From: Kitasatospora sp. NBC_00374
GTDB taxonomy: Bacteria > Actinomycetota > Actinomycetes > Streptomycetales > Streptomycetaceae
Length of the DNA stretch: 64,000 bases
Assembly (NCBI RefSeq): GCF_041434935.1
Contig: NZ_CP107964.1
Span: 8,167,001-8,231,000 of the forward strand
Reading direction: 5' to 3'
Part shown: positions 45,636-54,446 of the stretch, in pieces
Layout: each line of letters begins with the position of its first letter
How positions within the stretch are numbered: the first letter of the stretch is position 1
Notes under the pieces: model-generated
Told to the model about the DNA's origin: nothing
Database searches by the model: none
The model's input: only the letters and a program-made list of their open reading frames with translations
Made by a program: the position numbers and the translations under genes

Positions 45636-45678
45636 GAGTCGCCAGTCCGTATCGTTGAAAACCTGAGTCGCTAGTCCG
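45636..45678. promoter_or_regulatory. Two direct repeats between tetR and snoaL-like genes
   Basis: GAGTCGCCAGTCCG (45636-45649) and GAGTCGCTAGTCCG (45665-45678) differ at one base and are 29 bases apart. They sit in the divergent gap and are candidate TetR binding sites. The half-sites share AGTC spaced by three bases. Confidence 0.65.
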
Positions 45679-45709
45679 ATTCTAGCGGCGGATCCGATGG
45701 GGGTTGATC

Positions 45710-46150
45710 ATGTCCGAAACGCTGTCACCGCGCGCGGTCTTCCAGCAGCTGATCGAGGGAATCACCACGGGGCGGTTCGCGGAACTGGCCGAGCTCTACG
45801 CCGAGGACGCCGTGGTGGAGACCGTCTTCGAGCCGGTCGGGCCGCGCCGCATCGAGGGGCGGGCCGCACTCGAGGAGCGGTTCGCGGCGGTCTCTGCGAA
45901 CTCGCCGATCGGGCTGGTCGCGACGGACGTGGTGATCCTGGAGACCGACGACCCGGAGGTGATCGTCGCCGAATGGAACTACCAGGTGCACCACCGCGTG
46001 ACCGGGCGGAACTTCGCGACCGCCAACATCCAGGTGCTGCGGGTCCGCGACGGTCTGATCGTCGGCAGCCGGGATTTCCACGATCACCTGGCCCTCATCG
46101 TGGCCGGCGGCGACCTGCCGCAGCTGGTGGCGGCGCTGGACGGGAAGTAG
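45710..46150 (+). CDS. SnoaL-like/NTF2 family protein
   Basis: The 146-residue protein has a cone-shaped alpha+beta barrel pattern: GRFAELAELYAEDAVVETVF, RIEGRAALEERFAAVSANSP, VIVAEWNYQVHHRVTGRNFA and VLRVRDGLIVGSRDFHDHLA. SnoaL-type proteins catalyse or bind small polycyclic or ketone substrates. The ATG at 45710 has GGGGG about six bases upstream. It is probably co-transcribed with the hydrolase 111 bases downstream under control of the divergent TetR. Confidence 0.85.
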   Translation: MSETLSPRAVFQQLIEGITTGRFAELAELYAEDAVVETVFEPVGPRRIEGRAALEERFAAVSANSPIGLVATDVVILETDDPEVIVAEWNYQVHHRVTGRNFATANIQVLRVRDGLIVGSRDFHDHLALIVAGGDLPQLVAALDGK

Positions 46151-46261
46151 CGCGAGCGCAGGCCGCGGGTCGGGAGTCCCCCGGAGTCCCGGCCCGCGGG
46201 GCCTTCGACTGGCCGGTGCCTCGACAGGCAGGCACGGTGGGACAGGAGAGGAGAAGCAGCG

Positions 46262-47119
46262 ATGGCCGAGCGCGTTGTCGAGGTGGACGGGGTCCAGCTG
46301 TGCACCGAGTCCTTCGGCGACCGGTCGGATCCGCCCGTCCTGCTGATCATGGGCACCGGGGCTTCGATGCTCTGGTGGGAGGAGGGCTTCTGCCGGACGC
46401 TCGCCGGGGGCGGGCGTTTCGTGATCCGTTACGACCACCGAGACACCGGCCGATCGGTCACCTACGAGCCGGGCCGTCCCGGATACACCGGCGCGGACCT
46501 GGTCGCCGACGCCGCCCGCGTGCTCGACGCCCATGGGATTCCCGCCGCGCACCTCGTGGGTGTCTCGGCCGGAGGGGCACTCGCACAGCAACTCGCGCTC
46601 GGTGACGCCGGTCGCGTCCTGTCACTCGTGCTGATCAGCACGTCCTGCGCCGTGCCCGGCGACCGTGAGCTTCCCGCGCCGACCGAGGAGTTCATGCGGT
46701 TCGTCTCGGCCGTGCGCGTCGATTGGTCGGACGCCGCGTCGGTGATCGAGTATCAGGTCGCCTACGCGCGCGTGCTCGCGGGGGGTCGGCGCCCGTTCGA
46801 CGAGACCGCCGCCCGCACCCTGGTCCGTCACGACGTCGAGCGCGCGCACGATTTCGCCTCGGCCCGCAACCACGACTCACTTCCGGACGGCGAGCTCTCC
46901 CGGGCGTCCCTGTCCTCGATCGCCGTGCCCACGCTGGTGATCCACGGGACCGCCGATCCGCTGTTCCCGCTCCGGCACGGTGAGGCACTCGCGGAACAGG
47001 TCGCCGGCGGAAGGCTCTTGGTGCTGAAGGACGCCGGCCATGGGGTCGAGCGAGCCGACTGGGCGACGATCGTCCCCGCAATCCTCGAACACACCGCCGC
47101 AGACATGGGTGCCGGTTAG
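46262..47119 (+). CDS. Alpha/beta hydrolase
   Basis: The 285-residue enzyme has oxyanion region LLIMGTGASMLWW, RYDHRDTGRS, nucleophile elbow GVSAGG (Ser102), acid residue in HGTADPLFPLRHGE and catalytic His in DAGHGVERADWA. It belongs to the esterase/haloperoxidase-like group often found with SnoaL proteins. AGGAGAGGAG precedes the ATG. The substrate is unknown. Confidence 0.9.
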   Translation: MAERVVEVDGVQLCTESFGDRSDPPVLLIMGTGASMLWWEEGFCRTLAGGGRFVIRYDHRDTGRSVTYEPGRPGYTGADLVADAARVLDAHGIPAAHLVGVSAGGALAQQLALGDAGRVLSLVLISTSCAVPGDRELPAPTEEFMRFVSAVRVDWSDAASVIEYQVAYARVLAGGRRPFDETAARTLVRHDVERAHDFASARNHDSLPDGELSRASLSSIAVPTLVIHGTADPLFPLRHGEALAEQVAGGRLLVLKDAGHGVERADWATIVPAILEHTAADMGAG

Positions 47120-47418
47120 GGCCTGTCCGGAGTCGTGATCACGTGGCGAGGAGAAGGGGTCGGAGGGATGACGACCGGGCTGCTGCCCAGGTTCGAGGCC
47201 GACCGCGCGGTCCGGTTCTTCGCCCGGCATCTTGGCCGGGCGGTCGCCTCGCCGGCCTGAGGTGAGCGGCAGCGGCGTCCGGTCCGCCCATCGGGCGCCG
47301 CTACCGCGCCCGGGTTGGGGCCGCGTATCCAGACCCCTCCCCGCCCCGCTCCGCCGCTGCCCTCCGGCGGTGCCGGTGGTCGCCGTGGGCTGCGGGCAGG
47401 GGCGGGGTCGCGTCTTCG
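47120..47418. other. Intergenic region, no gene seen
   Basis: About 300 bases between two convergent genes. A 30-codon frame at 47168 has a GGAGGG directly touching its ATG and no recognisable product. Confidence 0.4.
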
Positions 47419-50400
47419 TCAGGCGGGCGCCCCCGATGCGTGTCGGGTCCGCCAGGCCTGCGCGAACAGCGCGGGGAGCGGGCAGGTGGGGATCACCACG
47501 GTGTGGGCGGCGCAGGCGCGTGCGGCGTTCGGGGGCAGGAGGGTGAGCTTGTCGGCCTCGATCGGCAGCCGGGGTGCCTTCAGGTCCAGCCAGGGGCCCG
47601 GTGCGAACAGGTTGCGACCGGCTCGGGCGCGGCGGGCCTCCACGACGAGGCCGGTGGCGCGTACCTGCTGCTGGGCGGCTTTCAGTGCGGGTGCGGACCA
47701 GCCCGTCCACTGTCGTACGCGGCGGTCGGTGGGATCGGGCAGGGTGAGCAGCATCAGGTACAGCGCGGCCGCGTCGACCGGCACGCCCAGGGCGGATGAG
47801 CACTCGGCGACGGTTTCCGGTGCGCTGCGGCGTGGGTCCTGCTCCCAGCCGGGGGGCCGGCCGGCGTCGGCCGTCAGGTGGCGGCCGAGTGCGTCGAGGT
47901 CGCCGGAGAGCAGGATGCGCAGGTCCGTCAGGGCGGGCAGTCCGGAGCCTGCGGGAAGTGCCTGGGACGGCAGCAGGCGGTCGAAGTAGTCGTCGAGCGT
48001 GTCGAGGGCCGGGTCGTCCGGGCCGGTGAGCAGCTCCGGGCGCACCAGGACATGCCACTGCCCCATCGCCGCATCGTCCACCACCTCGACGCCGGGCAGT
48101 GCGGCCAGCGGTCGCAGGGACGGCGGCTGGCCCGTGGACGCCCGGCGGTCGGCGGAGAACACGCGCCACGGCGTCGCACCGCCACCGCTCTCCGCCGCAG
48201 CGGCGGCCGCGCGGAGGGCGGCGGCGCCGAGCGCGGGCCGCAGCGGGTGGCCGGCGGGTGTGCGGTAGGCCAGCCACGCCATCGCGTACGGCGAGGCGTG
48301 CGGCGCAGGCGCGCTGTCCGGGCTCGATGCGGGTGCGACGGCGGCGGCCAGCAGCGAGGTGAGCCGTCGGCGGCGCCTGCGGGGCCCGGCCGGGCCCGGA
48401 TCCACGGTGGGGCCGGGGCCTGCCGGGGCCCAGGGGCCCTTGGGGAAGCGGATCTCCCGCCCGGCTTCCGCCATCAGCTCGGCGGTGACCGGGAGGGTGC
48501 CGAACCGTTCCTCCCACCACGTCACGGCCCGGTCCAGGTCCGGCCCGTGCGTCCAGAGCCGTTCCGGCCGGTCGGGGATCAGCCGGGTCCTGATCTCCCG
48601 TACCGCGTCGGGTCCGATCTGGTTGCCGACCTCCTTCTCGGTGGCATCGGGGTAGTCCCGGTGGTGCTGCCGGACGGCGAGCAGGGCACCCGCCTCGTCG
48701 GCCGTCAGGGCGAGCCGCCGGGCGAGTCCGTCGGCCGCTTCGGGCCGGAGGGGCAGCGGTCCCCGTTCGGCGAGCAGCCCGAGGTAGGTGTGCAGCCACT
48801 CGGCGTCGGCCGCCGCGGCCAGCTCGTGCCGGGCCTCCGGGACGCAGCCGGCGGCGGCCAGCGGGCCGTCGTGCGGGAAGGTGCCGGACGGCGCGTACTC
48901 CAGCAGTTCGGACCGGTTGTAGCTGCTGTGGAGTACGACGGCGACCGAGAGCGCGGTGCGGTACACGTGGCCGACCGGGGGCGTCTGCCGGTCGGCCGGA
49001 CGCGAGACCCTGACGGTGCGCCAGCGTCCGGGCCCCTGCTCGGCGACGAACGGCAGCTCGGCGTACTCGCGCAGCCGTTTGCCGCTCACGGTGTCGCCGC
49101 GCAGCACCTCGGTCTGCGGGTCGATGACCAGGTACGGGAAGGCGGCGGGCGCGCCCGGGAGGATGGCGCTGGGGTGGTCGAGGTCGCCGTCCCACGGTGG
49201 GCCTCCGGCGGTGGCGCGCAGCAGGCGGCCGAGCCGGACCCGCGCCGGCTCGCCGGCGAGGTCGGTGGCCCGGTCGGCGGAACGGTCCGCGCGGTGACCG
49301 GTGGCGGGGCCGGTGGCGGGGCGGGCGGCGTCCGCGCCGCGGGCCCCGTGCGGGTCGGCGGCCGGGTCAACGGCCGGGTCGGCCTTCGGGGTGAGCAGCG
49401 GGACGAGGTGGGCGAGGCCGTTGCGGCAGTTCGCGGCGATCTGCACCAGGCGGCCGAACTCCACGTCGACCTGATCCTCCTCGACCTCGAGGAGCCGGCC
49501 GATCCGCTGGCGGACCATGCCCGCCACACCGTCCCGGAAGACGGACCGTGCCTCCACTCCGCCGAGCAGGAGTTCGGCGCCCGCCCGGTCCAGCGGGCGC
49601 TCCGGCGCCGTCCGGGCCACGGCGTCCAGCAGCAGCGCGGCGACGTCCACGGCGGCCAGCCGCTCGGCCCGGCCCGGGTCGGCGAGGAGTTCGACGGCGG
49701 CGCCGATGTGCATGAAGCGGGCGAGCATCAGCGCCACCTCGTCCAGGTCCAGGACGGGCAGTTCGGTGAGTTCCTCCTCGCACCACTGCGTGAGGACGCG
49801 GCGGCCGAGGTCGGTGTTCACCAGCGAGGGGACTTTGGCCCAGCCCTTGGGGTCGTGCGGCTGGTACCAGAGGTTGTGCGCGTCGCCGCCGTTGGTCAGC
49901 TCGAACTCGGCCCGCAGCAGGGCCCGGATCTCCGATTCGAAGCGCGGATCGGCGGTGAGGGCTCGCAGTTCGGTAAGCGGGGCGACGTCGATGTGGTGCA
50001 GGTGGGGGTCCGCGAGCCGCGGCGGCGGGTCGGCGACGGGCGCGCCTGCGGCCAGCAGGAGGTCGAGGAGACCCAGTCGGAGGGGGCTCAGACCGCTCCT
50101 GTCCCGTCGGCCGATGTAGGGCAGGTTCACGGGCACGCCGTCGGCGGCGATCCGGGACGTGAGCAGTTCGGCGAGCCGGTGCAGCCCGGGGACCGGGCGG
50201 TGCCTCCGGTCGGCCAGCGTGACGAGGCGCTGGAGCCAGTCGGCGGCGGTGCCGGGCACCGGGCCGTCGGCGCCGGCCGGTCCGGTGAGCAGGGCCAGCG
50301 CTCCGGTCCGCTCCAGGTAGGCCATGGCCGCGGTCGACTCCAGTACACCGGGCGGCGGCCCGGCGGCGACCACCTGCTGGGCCAGGCGGGGGAGTTCGGC

Positions 50401-51513
50401 GCGGACCAGGTCCCACGCGCGTGCGGCGAGCAGTGCCGTCCAGAACTCGGTGGCGCCGTCGCTCCACAGGTCGCGGGCGGGCAGCAGCCGGACGGCCAGA
50501 CGGGCGAGTTCGCGGTCGGGGTCGAGGCCGGCGGCACGGGCGGTGCGTGTGATGTCGGCGGCGAGCTTCGGGCGCACGCCGTCACGGACCGTGCGGTCGG
50601 CGAGCAGGGTCAGGGTGCGGCGGGCCGCGTCCTGGTCGGCGCCTCGCGCGGTGACCTGCTTGACGCGTTCGCGCAGGGCGGTGTCGGTGAGTGCGCCGAC
50701 GGCGTCCATGGCCGCGTAGCGGGCGTCCAGCCACTGCTGGTCGACGCGTTCGGCGGCGGTTCGTTCGGCGGCCCTGGCCCGGCCGAACCATGCTGCCGCG
50801 TCGGTTCGTTCGCCGCCGTGGCGCAGGCACTGGTCGGCGAGACCGTCCAGGAAGCAGCGCAGCAGCGCCGGTTCGGCGCGGGCGACCTCCTTCAGCACGG
50901 CGTCCAGGTCGCGCTTGACGTACACCCGCCAGCCCGCCGTCGTCCGTTCGAGGCGCTCGACGTAGTGCAGCACCTCCTGCGTCCGGGTCGGGTGCCCGGC
51001 CAGAGCGGACTCGGGGAAGGGCATCGCCTCGGGCGCCGGCAGACCGGTCGGCCGGCTGCCGACCGGCTCCCAGCCCCGGCACGTCATCAGGAGGTCGCGG
51101 TGGCGGGCCGCGGCCGCGGTGGTGAGCAGGATCCGCACGTCGTCCGGGAGGGCGGGGTGGCGGTAGGAGCGGGCGATCAGGGTGTCGTCGGTGTCCGGCC
51201 GTGGACTCCCGGGGACGGTGGGGGCGAGGCCGGCCGCCGTCAGCGCGGCCTGCCAGGCGCTGTCCGCCGAGAGCACCTCGACGAGTTCGCCCGGCACCGA
51301 GACGGCCTCCCGGACCAGACGGTCGGCCTCCTCCAGGCACACGCGGCGGTGGGCCACGACGCCGTCGGCGAGGGCGACGAGCCGTGGCAGCCGCGGGTGG
51401 GCGGCCAGCGCGGCCGGCGCCTTCTTCAGCGCCCGTCCGCGCTCGTTGCGATGGACGACCCGCCCGTCCTCCAGCCGAGCGGTGTATCCCTCGGCGCTGA
51501 TCTCCCAGCCCAT
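47419..51513 (-). CDS. Very large hypothetical protein, 1364 aa
   Basis: The gene opens MGWEISAEGYTARLEDGRVV with VHRNERGRALKKAPAALAA, an N-terminus I associate with large actinobacterial DUF4132-type proteins, though I am not certain of this. The rest is rich in Leu/Ala/Arg helices with no P-loop, HTH, signal peptide or membrane helix. Blocks such as HNLWYQPHDPKGWAKVPSLV, ALSVAVVLHSSYNRSELLEY and WLAYRTPAGHPLRPALGAAA look structured. An Arg/Ala/Asp-rich low-complexity stretch lies near residue 720, and another basic stretch (GPRRRRRR) near residue 1060. Codon bias is steady throughout, so it is one real gene. It has no co-oriented neighbours. Function unknown. Confidence 0.8.
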   Translation of the reverse strand: MGWEISAEGYTARLEDGRVVHRNERGRALKKAPAALAAHPRLPRLVALADGVVAHRRVCLEEADRLVREAVSVPGELVEVLSADSAWQAALTAAGLAPTVPGSPRPDTDDTLIARSYRHPALPDDVRILLTTAAAARHRDLLMTCRGWEPVGSRPTGLPAPEAMPFPESALAGHPTRTQEVLHYVERLERTTAGWRVYVKRDLDAVLKEVARAEPALLRCFLDGLADQCLRHGGERTDAAAWFGRARAAERTAAERVDQQWLDARYAAMDAVGALTDTALRERVKQVTARGADQDAARRTLTLLADRTVRDGVRPKLAADITRTARAAGLDPDRELARLAVRLLPARDLWSDGATEFWTALLAARAWDLVRAELPRLAQQVVAAGPPPGVLESTAAMAYLERTGALALLTGPAGADGPVPGTAADWLQRLVTLADRRHRPVPGLHRLAELLTSRIAADGVPVNLPYIGRRDRSGLSPLRLGLLDLLLAAGAPVADPPPRLADPHLHHIDVAPLTELRALTADPRFESEIRALLRAEFELTNGGDAHNLWYQPHDPKGWAKVPSLVNTDLGRRVLTQWCEEELTELPVLDLDEVALMLARFMHIGAAVELLADPGRAERLAAVDVAALLLDAVARTAPERPLDRAGAELLLGGVEARSVFRDGVAGMVRQRIGRLLEVEEDQVDVEFGRLVQIAANCRNGLAHLVPLLTPKADPAVDPAADPHGARGADAARPATGPATGHRADRSADRATDLAGEPARVRLGRLLRATAGGPPWDGDLDHPSAILPGAPAAFPYLVIDPQTEVLRGDTVSGKRLREYAELPFVAEQGPGRWRTVRVSRPADRQTPPVGHVYRTALSVAVVLHSSYNRSELLEYAPSGTFPHDGPLAAAGCVPEARHELAAAADAEWLHTYLGLLAERGPLPLRPEAADGLARRLALTADEAGALLAVRQHHRDYPDATEKEVGNQIGPDAVREIRTRLIPDRPERLWTHGPDLDRAVTWWEERFGTLPVTAELMAEAGREIRFPKGPWAPAGPGPTVDPGPAGPRRRRRRLTSLLAAAVAPASSPDSAPAPHASPYAMAWLAYRTPAGHPLRPALGAAALRAAAAAAESGGGATPWRVFSADRRASTGQPPSLRPLAALPGVEVVDDAAMGQWHVLVRPELLTGPDDPALDTLDDYFDRLLPSQALPAGSGLPALTDLRILLSGDLDALGRHLTADAGRPPGWEQDPRRSAPETVAECSSALGVPVDAAALYLMLLTLPDPTDRRVRQWTGWSAPALKAAQQQVRATGLVVEARRARAGRNLFAPGPWLDLKAPRLPIEADKLTLLPPNAARACAAHTVVIPTCPLPALFAQAWRTRHASGAPA

Positions 51514-51889
51514 GGTGCCGTGCCCCCTTGATGATCGTCTGCCGGTCCGGGCAGCCTAGCGACCACCTCCGACGGTCCGTCCGGTCGGGCGCCCGCGGTA
51601 CGGCCCGCGGGGCGGCGCAGGTGCGCCTCCGGTGGTCTCCGGCGCCGCCGGTGCTTCCGCTGTCGCCTGACAAGGACTCAGGCCACGGTGTTCGGAGAGC
51701 GCGGGCGCCCGGCAACACGGCCGGCAGGCAGCCGCAAGGGGTCGAGCGGGATCCGTTCACGGCTGCTGCCAGGGGGCGCCGACCTCACCGCCGCTGTCCG
51801 GAGTTCCGGCCAGGGCCGGGGGAGCGATACGAACCCCTGACAGGCTGGCCGGATTCCGGTCTCTTCGGGGCTTGCCGGTGCGGATCCTC
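51514..51889. other. Intergenic region, no gene seen
   Basis: About 375 bases between two minus-strand genes. No supported frame. It should contain the promoter of the 1364-residue gene and the end of the glycosyltransferase transcript. Confidence 0.4.
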
Positions 51890-53104
51890 TCAACCGGCGT
51901 CGTCGAGAAGCAGTTTCGCGGCCACCGTCGTCCCGTCGGTGCGGATCGTGTCGGCCACGGCGGCTGCGCGTGCGCGGGTCTCGGGGGTCAGGGCTGTCCT
52001 GAGCGCGGTCGACAGGGACTCGAAGGTGGCGGCGGGGTTGTCGTGTGCGGCGCCGATGCCCAGATCGGCCACCCGGCCTGCCCAGTACGGGTGGTCTCCT
52101 GCGTGGGGTACCACCACCTGAGGTGCACCGGCCCGGGCGGCTGTCGTCGTGGTGCCCGCGCTGCCGTGGTGCACGACGGCGGCCGTCCGGCGGAACAGTG
52201 CCTGGTGGTTGACCTCGCCGACGGTGAAGCAGTCGTCGCGGTCGTCGATCGGGGCCAGCTCGGCCCAGCCGGGGGAGAGGACCGCGCGGCGGCCCTGTGC
52301 GCGGATCGCCTCGACGGCTGCCCGGACGAGGTCCTGCGGGGCGCTCACCGGCGTACTGCCGAAGCCCACGTACACCGGTGGGGCGCCGGCGTCCAGGAAC
52401 GCCACCAGATCGTCCGGGAGCGGGCGTTCGTCGGTCTGGATCCACGCGCCGGTCTGCACCACGTCGAGGTCGGTGGGCTGCCACGGGGACAGGACGGGGT
52501 CCGTGGCCAGCCACGGCCGGTCGGTGAAGGCGTAGTCGCGGACGTTGTCCACCGCCGGCAGGCCGATCGACGCCCGGTTCGTGTTGAGGACCTCGCCGAA
52601 CATCGTGTTCGCGATCTGCGCGTCCAGGTCCCACAGTGCCCGGTTGTCGGTCGCGTCCGGTGGCAACGGCCGGCCCCGCCGTGCGGGCGGTCGGCGGTAC
52701 GGCGAAGGCAGGAGGACCGGCTGGTGGCTCACGTGCACGTAGCGGATGCCCAGCTTCTCGGCCACCGACCGCGAGCCGGCGGTGACCGGCAACGGCCCGG
52801 CCGCCACCAGCACATCACACCCCTCGGCCGCCGCGGCGACCGTGTCGAACTGGGCGGCCATCAACTCGGCCACACGCTGTGCCAGCCCCTCCGCCGACCC
52901 CGGGGTGACGGTGGTCACCAGTGGGCGCACCGGCCGGCCGGTCGGTACCAGCGGCACGCCGAGTCCGGCCAGCCGCGACGCGAACTCCTCGTCCGGCGGC
53001 GCGCACACCCGCACCTGCGCGCCGAGTTCCCGCAACCGCACCGCGAGTCCCGCTATCGGCTCGACGCTCCCGCGCGACCCGTACGTCGAGAACAACACGC
53101 GCAT
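51890..53104 (-). CDS. MGT-type glycosyltransferase (GT1), copy B
   Basis: This 404-residue paralog of the 27766-29001 enzyme matches it over the full length. Examples are MRVLFSTYGSRGSVEPIAGL, DRPWLATDPVLSPWQPTDLD and VYVGFGSTPVSAPQDLVRA. The donor motif reads HHGSAGTTTTAARAGAPQVV, where the second Gly of the usual HHGGAG is Ser. That loop contacts the nucleotide phosphates in this family. Acceptor unknown. The upstream region is shared with copy A. Both stand alone without sugar-biosynthesis genes. Confidence 0.9.
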   Translation of the reverse strand: MRVLFSTYGSRGSVEPIAGLAVRLRELGAQVRVCAPPDEEFASRLAGLGVPLVPTGRPVRPLVTTVTPGSAEGLAQRVAELMAAQFDTVAAAAEGCDVLVAAGPLPVTAGSRSVAEKLGIRYVHVSHQPVLLPSPYRRPPARRGRPLPPDATDNRALWDLDAQIANTMFGEVLNTNRASIGLPAVDNVRDYAFTDRPWLATDPVLSPWQPTDLDVVQTGAWIQTDERPLPDDLVAFLDAGAPPVYVGFGSTPVSAPQDLVRAAVEAIRAQGRRAVLSPGWAELAPIDDRDDCFTVGEVNHQALFRRTAAVVHHGSAGTTTTAARAGAPQVVVPHAGDHPYWAGRVADLGIGAAHDNPAATFESLSTALRTALTPETRARAAAVADTIRTDGTTVAAKLLLDDAG

Positions 53105-53144
53105 TCCTTGACTCCCCGTTTTCGTGATCTCGGCTCAGGTCGAC

Positions 53145-53220
53145 GATTCTGCGGCACGACCCGGGTCTTGCCGCAAGGCCCCCGGTGCGCTATATGTTGA
53201 TCATGGAAGGGAGTGGGCAG
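53145..53220. repeat. Upstream region shared with glycosyltransferase copy A
   Basis: It is the partner of 29046-29121 (about 64 of 76 bases match). On the plus strand it runs into MRYMLIMEGSG, the start of a YciI/DGPF-type small protein, from the GTG near 53185. So the ancestral locus was a glycosyltransferase divergent from a YciI-like gene. Confidence 0.7.
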
Positions 53221-53394
53221 CCCTTTCTTGCGAGGACACGGACGTACCGCGCACCGCGTACGGCGGTGGCGTCGGCCCGGGAGGATCTCCCCTGCGCGGG
53301 GGCCGGCCCAAGCGACTGGAGGGCAGGGCCGCCGTTGCCGACTACATGCGCCACTACCCCGACCACGTCGACGTGCACGACTTCCCCGACGTGA
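53185..53394 (+). pseudogene. YciI-like gene fragment
   Basis: Only the first beta strand is recognisable (MRYMLIMEGSGQPFLARTRT); the rest loses similarity and codon bias and merges into the SnoaL-like remnant. A full YciI-like protein would be about 110-130 residues. Confidence 0.55.
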
Positions 53395-53596
53395 CGATCC
53401 ACCGGACCACCGTCCCCGAGACGACGTGGTCGAGATGCGCGTGGTCGGGCGCCTGGTGAAGACGGGCAGCCCCTTCGACATGACGTACATCGCCGTGGTC
53501 ACGGTCGAGGGCGGGCTCATCACGTCCTACCGCGACTACTGGAACCCGCTCGCCGTCGAGCAGCCCGGCGCCGACTTCGCAGGAGCGAACCGATGA
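53310..53596 (+). pseudogene. SnoaL-like/NTF2 remnant, frameshifted
   Basis: The first piece reads GRAAVADYMRHYPDHVDVHD and FPDVTIHRTTVPET. Near 53420 one base is missing, and the rest continues in another frame as VVEMRVVGRLVKTGSPFDMT, YIAVVTVEGGLITSYRDYWN and PLAVEQPGADF. The N-terminal half is lost. Its stop overlaps the start of the next gene (ATGA), so it was once translated together with the NmrA-like gene. Confidence 0.7.
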
Positions 53597-54321
53597 ACAC
53601 CCTCAGCGCCACGCTGGTGATCGGGGCCACCGGCACCACCGGCAGCCGGGTCGTCGCCGGGCTGATCGCCGAGGGCCACCGCGTCAAGGCCGCCGGCCGA
53701 AGTGCCACCCCGGTGGAGGGCGCACAGGCCGTCCGCTTCGACTGGGACGAGCCCGCGACCTGGGGTGAGGCCCTCGACGGCGTCGACCGGCTCTACCTCG
53801 TCCCGCCGATCGGCTCCTCGGACCCGGCCGCGGCCATGCTGCCCTTCCTCGACCAGGCCCGCGCGGCCGGCGTGCACCGGGCGGTGCTGCTCAGCTCGTC
53901 CGCGATCCCCGCCGGCGGTCCGGCGGTGGGCCGGGTCCACCAGGCACTGCCCGGTCTGTTCGAGCAGTGGGCGGTGCTGCGGCCCTCCTGGTTCATGCAG
54001 AACTTCACCGGCTCCACTCCCCACGCACGCAGCATCCGCGAGGACGGCGCCATCTGGACCGCCACGGGACAGGGCCGGGTCGGATTCATCGACGCCCAGG
54101 ACATCGCCGCCGTCGCCGTTCCAGGCCGGCCAGCATCGTGGCGAACTCCACCGGTATCTCCGCCGCCCAGCGGTCGCGCAGTTGCTCGAAGGTCAGCTTC
54201 CGATGCACCAATCGCCGACGGTACCGAGGACCGCACCACGGACACCGTCCAGCGCCTCACCGGCCGCCTCCCGGGCACGCTGCGCGCCTTCCTCGAACGA
54301 GAGGTGCCCGGCGGCCGCTGA
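53593..54321 (+). pseudogene. NmrA-like NAD(P)-binding gene with internal micro-inversion
   Basis: The first 170 residues are a normal NmrA-like Rossmann protein (TLVIGATGTTGSRVVAGLIA; DGVDRLYLVPPIG; AVLRPSWFMQNFTGSTPHAR; GFIDAQDIAAVAV). Then 54119-54208 is inverted: read on the minus strand it gives HRKLTFEQLRDRWAAEIPVE and FATMLAGLE, which is the family's C-terminal segment. After it the plus strand resumes with IADGTEDRTTDTVQRLTGR and FLEREV. About 40 residues expected between the halves are also missing. The frame stays open (242 codons), but the C-terminal third cannot fold normally. Confidence 0.8.
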
Positions 54322-54446
54322 GGTCCGAGGCGAAGCCACCTCCCCGGGGCGCGCGCCGCCACTCGCACGATCCCACCGGATACCATGACGCGTTCCGGGG
54401 ACCCCGGACAGCCCCAGGACGGACAGCCCCAAGACGGAGGAGGGCC

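Noticed and set aside
47120..47260. Possible insertion-sequence end near 47120
   Set aside because: No inverted repeat partner or transposase fragment could be found nearby.
47878..51531. 1217-codon open frame on the plus strand
   Set aside because: It mirrors the 1364-residue minus-strand gene. Its product is low-complexity Gly/Arg/Val with no motif, while the minus frame has normal composition and a good start.
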